64,000 nt of DNA, taken from positions 52,030-116,029 of the forward strand of contig NZ_KE384411.1 of assembly GCF_000425625.1 (NCBI RefSeq), given 5' to 3'. The DNA is from Stutzerimonas azotifigens DSM 17556 (GTDB lineage: Bacteria > Pseudomonadota > Gammaproteobacteria > Pseudomonadales > Pseudomonadaceae). How positions within the stretch are numbered: position 1 is the first letter of the stretch; each line of letters opens with the position of its first letter. The notes beneath the pieces are model-generated. The model worked only from the letters and a program-made list of their open reading frames with translations. It was not told the origin of the DNA and searched no databases. Of the stretch, positions 58,955 through 64,000 are shown one piece after another. A program made the position numbers and the translations under genes.

Positions 58955-58984
58955 AAAAACGAACCCCGGCTCGTCGACCGGGGT
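58955..58984 (-). terminator. Terminator hairpin between argG and gloA
   Basis: ACCCCGG, 8-base loop, CCGGGGT (58963-58984), with AAAAA at 58955-58959 on the plus strand giving a short U-run on the minus strand. It lies 104 bp beyond the argG stop and just upstream of gloA, overlapping the gloA leader. Confidence 0.6.
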
Positions 58985-59012
58985 CTTGTAGTTTCCGGGG
59001 AAGGGCCTGCGC

Positions 59013-59062
59013 ACATCCCTCATCCGGCCCTGCGGGCCACCTTCTCCCGGAGGGAGAAGGGA
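59013..59062. repeat. CTCATCCGGCCCTGCGGG-type palindrome
   Basis: A copy of the palindromic repeat (CTCATCCGGCCCTGCGGG with TTCTCCCGGAGGGAGAA) between gloA and argG, close to the argG stop. Confidence 0.85.
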
Positions 59063-59087
59063 GAGTGCGCGCCTCCCCTACCGAACC

Positions 59088-60305
<1,218 letters not shown>

Positions 60306-60403
60306 TGCCATCCACTCCGAACGGGGTTGCGAAAAGCGCAATTCTACTGGCCGCGCCGCCTCTTTCACAGGGGCGGATGGCCTCCCCGCAGGATCGTACG
60401 GCC

Positions 60404-61309
60404 TCAGGGCGCGGGCGGTGCCTCGGCGGCGGCGCTGGCCGGCGCGGGCACGCTCGCCGGGGCGCGGTCGAGGTTCAGGGTGACGCGTCGGTTCCTGGCG
60501 CGGTTCGCCTCGCTGGTATTGGGCACCAGCGGGTAGCGCTCGCCGTGGAAGCGCAGGGTGATCTGCTCGGCGGGCACGCCCTGGCTGATCAGGTACTCCT
60601 GCACCGCCAGCGCGCGGCGCCGCGACAGGTCGCGGTTGGCCAGGCGATTGCCGCTGTTGTCGGAATGCCCGTCGAGCTGGAAGCGGTTGATGGTCGGATC
60701 GGCCTTGACGTAGGCCAGCACGATGTCGAGCTTGGCACGACCCGCGGCATCCAGCTCGATGGCGTTGGTCGGGAAGGCTACCTGGGTCTGGCGGACCTGA
60801 TCGTAGTTCACCGGCAGCAGCTTGGCGGTACAGGCCAGGTAGTCCTCGTAGGCCTTGCCGAAACGGGCCGGCGACAGCCGCACCTCCAGCGGGTCGCCAC
60901 CGTTCAGGGTGCGGTGACGCACCACCGGGCTGCGCCCTTCCAGCAGCCCGACGAGCAGGCGACCGGCCTGCAGCCGGCTGCTGTTGAACGGCGTGTCGCC
61001 GCTGCCGATCGACACCGGCCCGAGGTTGAGATCGCTGCGCTCCGGCTGCCAGGGCGCCGCTGCCGCCAGCAGGGTCGCCGAGCCCGCGCCGAACCAGCGC
61101 TCCGGCGTCTTGAGCCGGAAGATCGCCTCCTCGCCCGCCCGGCGCACGAACTCGCCGGAGCCGAAGCCGGCGATTGGCTGCGACAGGCGACATTCGAACT
61201 GATCGCCTTCCACCTGCCATTGCACCCGCTCCAGACGCGTCTGGAAGGTGATGGCAGCCGCCTGCTGGCTCGCCAGCAGGCCGATGAGAAGACAGCTTCG
61301 AAGGCGCAC
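60404..61309 (-). CDS. motY: OmpA-family flagellar motor protein MotY
   Basis: A 301-residue secreted protein. The signal peptide ends near ASQQAAA. The N-terminal domain is MotY-specific ([20 protein letters not shown] onward); the C-terminal OmpA domain binds peptidoglycan through [20 protein letters not shown] (about 210-230). MotY forms part of the T ring that supports the MotAB/MotCD stator in polar flagella. A Pro/Ala-rich tail follows. The start is GTG at 61309, with CGGAG upstream; there is no ATG before the signal peptide. Its place between argG and pyrC matches P. aeruginosa as I recall. Confidence 0.88.
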   Translation of the reverse strand: MRLRSCLLIGLLASQQAAAITFQTRLERVQWQVEGDQFECRLSQPIAGFGSGEFVRRAGEEAIFRLKTPERWFGAGSATLLAAAAPWQPERSDLNLGPVSIGSGDTPFNSSRLQAGRLLVGLLEGRSPVVRHRTLNGGDPLEVRLSPARFGKAYEDYLACTAKLLPVNYDQVRQTQVAFPTNAIELDAAGRAKLDIVLAYVKADPTINRFQLDGHSDNSGNRLANRDLSRRRALAVQEYLISQGVPAEQITLRFHGERYPLVPNTSEANRARNRRVTLNLDRAPASVPAPASAAAEAPPAP

Positions 61310-61814
61310 GACGGCTCCGGAGTCGAAAGGGGTTCTAGGGAGGTATCGGTGCCGACGCGGAAAACTTAAGGCTTCGGGTCGATTCCGGCGGTTGGTCACC
61401 GTGGAGCGCGCGGCGCACTCGACGCCTGACAGGCCTGCGGAGTGCAGCAGCGCCGACGCGCCTGTGGGCGCAACTGTCTTGATCTCGGGACGAGTCCCGA
61501 TCGCCGCTCGCAGCCACGGTCGCTCGGCCGCAATCGCCGCGAGGGCGCGCAATCCACAGGGATGTGGTGAATGCCGCAAGCCCGTTGGGAACGGGCGCGG
61601 CCTCCCACCGGATTCGGCGGGCACCCTTTGCTTGTGGGAGGCCCGCCTCCGGGGCGATGCGCGTTCCGTGGGGGCTCGGCAGCGAAGGGAAGTCCGAACC
61701 GGGCTGCGCCTCGCTCGATATGAGCAACGACCAACCAGTGGCCAGACCACTGCGACGTGCCGCCGCGGGCCAATTCCGGTAGCATTCCTGCACGTTTTAT
61801 AGCCAGGTGTACCC
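61310..61814. other. Intergenic region between divergent motY and pyrC
   Basis: About 505 bp without a supportable gene. It holds a small perfect hairpin CCCGTT-GGG-AACGGG (61581-61595) and a palindrome GGAGGCCCGCCTCC (61637-61650) within TGTGGGAGG...GGGGCGA, a further REP-like type. Promoters of both genes should lie here; I see no sure one. Confidence 0.6.
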
Positions 61815-62858
61815 ATGACCGACCGACTGACCCTGCTGCGCCCAGACGACTGGCACATCCATCTCCGCGACGGCGCCGCCCTGCAACACACCGTGGAGGC
61901 GGCCGCACGCCAGTTCGCCAGGGTGATCGTCATGCCGAACCTGGTGCCGCCGGTGCGCAACGTCGAGCAGGCCGCCGCCTACCGCGAGCGCATCTTCACG
62001 GTGCGCCCGGCCGGCAGTCGCTTCGAGCCGCTGATGACGCTCTACCTGACCGACAACACCGGTCCCGAGGACATCCGCCAGGCCGCCGCCAGCGGCTTCG
62101 TGCATGCGGTCAAGCTCTACCCGGCCGGAGCGACCACCAACTCCGGTTCCGGCGTCACCCGCATCGACAACGTCTTCGCCGTGCTCGAGACGATGGCCGA
62201 GGTCGGCATGCCGCTGCTGGTGCACGGCGAGGTCACCCGCCCGGAAATCGATGTGTTCGACCGGGAAAAGCAATTCATCGACGAACATCTGAGCCGCGTG
62301 GTCGAGCGCTTCCCGACGCTGAAGGTGGTGTTCGAGCACATCACCACCCGCGAGGCGGCGCAGTTCGTACTCGGCAGCGGGCCGAACGTCGGCGCCACCA
62401 TCACGCCGCAGCACCTGCTGTACAACCGCAACCACCTGCTGGTCGGCGGCATCCGCCCGCACCTGTACTGCCTGCCGGTGCTCAAGCGCAACGTGCACCA
62501 GGAAGCCTTGCTCGATGCCGCCACCAGCGGCAATCCCAAGTTCTTCCTCGGCACCGACTCGGCGCCGCACGCCCAGCACGCCAAGGAAAGCGCCTGCGGC
62601 TGCGCCGGCTGCTACAGCGCCCATGCCGCGATCGAGCTATACGCCGAAGCGTTCGAGTCGCGCGGCGCGCTGGACCGCCTGGAGGCCTTCGCCAGCCATC
62701 ATGGCCCTGACTTCTACGGCCTGCCGCGCAACACCGACAGCATCACCCTGGTGCGCGAACCCTGGACCGTACCGGCCGAGCTGCCGTTCGGTGAACACCC
62801 GCTGGTCCCGCTGCGTGCTGGCGAGACCCTGCAGTGGCGAGTGGAGACAAACGCATGA
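61815..62858 (+). CDS. pyrC: Dihydroorotase (class II)
   Basis: A 347-residue zinc amidohydrolase closing carbamoyl-aspartate to dihydroorotate in pyrimidine synthesis. Metal ligands are seen in [10 protein letters not shown] (residues about 13-22), the carboxylated Lys in [13 protein letters not shown] (about 97), His in LLVHGEVT and FEHITT, and Asp in [16 protein letters not shown]. Length equals E. coli PyrC (348). It overlaps rnt by 4 bp (ATGA). Confidence 0.97.
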   Translation: MTDRLTLLRPDDWHIHLRDGAALQHTVEAAARQFARVIVMPNLVPPVRNVEQAAAYRERIFTVRPAGSRFEPLMTLYLTDNTGPEDIRQAAASGFVHAVKLYPAGATTNSGSGVTRIDNVFAVLETMAEVGMPLLVHGEVTRPEIDVFDREKQFIDEHLSRVVERFPTLKVVFEHITTREAAQFVLGSGPNVGATITPQHLLYNRNHLLVGGIRPHLYCLPVLKRNVHQEALLDAATSGNPKFFLGTDSAPHAQHAKESACGCAGCYSAHAAIELYAEAFESRGALDRLEAFASHHGPDFYGLPRNTDSITLVREPWTVPAELPFGEHPLVPLRAGETLQWRVETNA

Positions 62859-63529
62859 GCGAAGACTCGTTCGAAGACGAACTGGACGGTGCCTTCCCGG
62901 GCGACACGCGCCACCCCATGGCGCGTCGCTTCCGCGGCTATCTTCCAGTGGTGGTGGACGTCGAGTGCGGTGGTTTCAACTGCACCACCGACGCGCTGCT
63001 GGAGATCGCCGCGGTCACCATCGCCATGGACGAGCAGGGCCTGCTGTATCCGGAGGAACCGCAGTTCTTTCGCATCGAGCCCTTCGCCGGCGCCAACATC
63101 GAGGCCGCGGCGCTGGAATTTACCGGCATAAAGCTGGACCACCCGCTGCGCATGGCGGTGGCCGAATCGCACGCGCTCGGCGAGATCTTCCGCAACGTGC
63201 GCAAGGCGGTGAAATCCAACGGTTGCAAGCGCGCCATCCTGGTCGGGCACAACAGCAGCTTCGACCTGGGCTTCCTCAACGCCGCGATCGCCCGCTGCCA
63301 GCTCAAGCGCAACCCCTTCCACCCCTTCTCCAGCTTCGACACCGCCACCCTGGCGGGCCTCGCCTACGGCCAGACCGTGCTGGCCAAGGCCTGCCAGGCC
63401 GCCGGCATCGAGTTCGATGGCCGCGAAGCGCATTCGGCCCGCTACGACACCGAGAAGACCGCGGAACTGTTCTGCGGCATCGTCAACCGCTGGAAGGAAA
63501 TGGGCGGCTGGGACGACTTCGACAACTGA
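62855..63529 (+). CDS. rnt: Ribonuclease T
   Basis: A 224-residue DEDDh 3'-5' exoribonuclease that trims tRNA and other stable RNA 3' ends. Catalytic residues: Asp and Glu in [20 protein letters not shown] (first motif), Asp in [13 protein letters not shown], and His/Asp in [16 protein letters not shown]. It works as a dimer. The ATG at 62855 overlaps pyrC, so the two are translationally coupled; I recall pyrC-rnt in P. aeruginosa too. Confidence 0.97.
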   Translation: MSEDSFEDELDGAFPGDTRHPMARRFRGYLPVVVDVECGGFNCTTDALLEIAAVTIAMDEQGLLYPEEPQFFRIEPFAGANIEAAALEFTGIKLDHPLRMAVAESHALGEIFRNVRKAVKSNGCKRAILVGHNSSFDLGFLNAAIARCQLKRNPFHPFSSFDTATLAGLAYGQTVLAKACQAAGIEFDGREAHSARYDTEKTAELFCGIVNRWKEMGGWDDFDN

Positions 63530-63548
63530 CGTCCTCGCACGTCATCTT

Positions 63549-64000
63549 GTAGGAGCAGGCTCTGCCTGCGACCCGGACCTGCATGCACCGCCCCGCGCAC
63601 ATGCCGGCGCTGGCCGGTAACCACGCGAGAGGCACAGGCGCGGGCAACTGGGCCCCGGCCTGCGCCGGGACGCCGGTAGTTTCACTGCCCCTTGTAGGAG
63701 CAGGCTCTGCCTGCGACCCCGGCCAGCACCAAACCAGCTCCCCTCTCCCTCCGGGTGAGAACTGGTTCGCTCGTGCAAGCACCCTCATCCGGCCCTACGG
63801 GCCACCTTCTCCCGCAGGGAGAAGGGAAAGCCTGCGCGACCTCGGCGCTCCGGCCAGCACCAAACCAACGCCCTCTCCCTCCGGGAGAGGGCTGGGGTGA
63901 GGGCCGGTTCGCCCGGTGCAAGCGCCCCTCAACCGGCCCTGCGGGCCACCTTCTCCCGCAGGGAGAAGGGAAAGCCTGCGACCTCGGCGCTCCGGCCAGC
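63549..64000. repeat. Compound repeat region running off the window
   Basis: GTAGGAGCAGGCTCTGCC elements at 63549-63573 and 63694-63718 are followed by an imperfect tandem block: CCGGCCAGCACCAAACC at 63719 and 63850, with CCGGCCAGC again at 63992 (periods 131 and 142 bp). Each unit has a CCTCTCCCTCCGGGAGAGGG hairpin and a CCGGCCCTGCGGGCC/TTCTCCCGCAGGGAGAA palindrome. No gene is seen after rnt. Confidence 0.88.

Overview
The window is a high-GC gammaproteobacterial chromosome segment that reads as Pseudomonas, probably near the P. aeruginosa group. The evidence is a set of neighbourhoods I recall from P. aeruginosa PAO1: fadD1-fadD2-phaJ1; alkB-rapA; dcd-apbC-metG; rnfABCDGE-nth-(PA3496-type gene); gloA-argG-motY-pyrC-rnt; and braCDEFG. 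It looks like core chromosome. I see no rRNA, tRNA, CRISPR array, integrase, transposase or prophage gene.

Layout. 1-4250: end of an RND pump gene coupled to its outer-membrane channel, then a convergent membrane-bound M48 peptidase. 4412-5014: a 179-bp tandem repeat array. 5060-9181: the RNA helicase hrpA, carrying a REP doublet inside its reading frame. 9686-11635: a chemoreceptor. 12104-16541: two acyl-CoA synthetases divergent from a PhaJ-type enoyl-CoA hydratase. 16595-17240: stacked repeats ending in a heptanucleotide array. 17300-19927: cytosine import and deamination (codBA). 20009-21985: a second chemoreceptor. 22282-25346: a three-gene FUSC/DUF1656/HlyD aromatic-acid-type efflux operon with a promoter and a MarR/SlyA-like operator. 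25775-25885: a 36-residue CcoM-like cbb3 oxidase subunit with its own Anr-type boxes and terminator. 26098-30183: small gene, alkB and small gene on the minus strand, divergent from rapA. 30497-31762: an Hsp70-like protein. 32196-35340: MFS carrier, hydroxypyruvate isomerase and tartronate-semialdehyde reductase. 35515-38757: a PhnDCEE-type oxyanion importer. 38770-39087: DUF2288. 39298-44276: the high-affinity branched-chain amino acid importer, with an intercistronic terminator after braC. 44325-50756: a Tat-exported aldo/keto reductase, dcd, a HerA-like ATPase, apbC and divergent metG. 51031-57976: the Rnf electron-transport complex, nth and a small acidic protein. 58040-58410: a triple-hairpin noncoding element. 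58542-63529: gloA, argG, motY, pyrC and rnt. 63549-64000: repeats running off the window.

Working together. Rnf moves electrons across the inner membrane and is followed by endonuclease III and a conserved small protein. FadD1, FadD2 and PhaJ connect fatty-acid activation to beta-oxidation intermediates and polyhydroxyalkanoate precursors. CodB and CodA form a salvage unit. The five bra genes form one importer in which the binding protein is probably overproduced because of a terminator-like hairpin. pyrC and rnt are translationally coupled.

The least explained material is non-coding: several families of short palindromic repeats, two amplified compound-repeat arrays, three GCCT-based heptamer arrays, and a REP doublet translated inside hrpA. 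Many long open frames lie antisense to real genes because of the high GC; they are not reported as genes.
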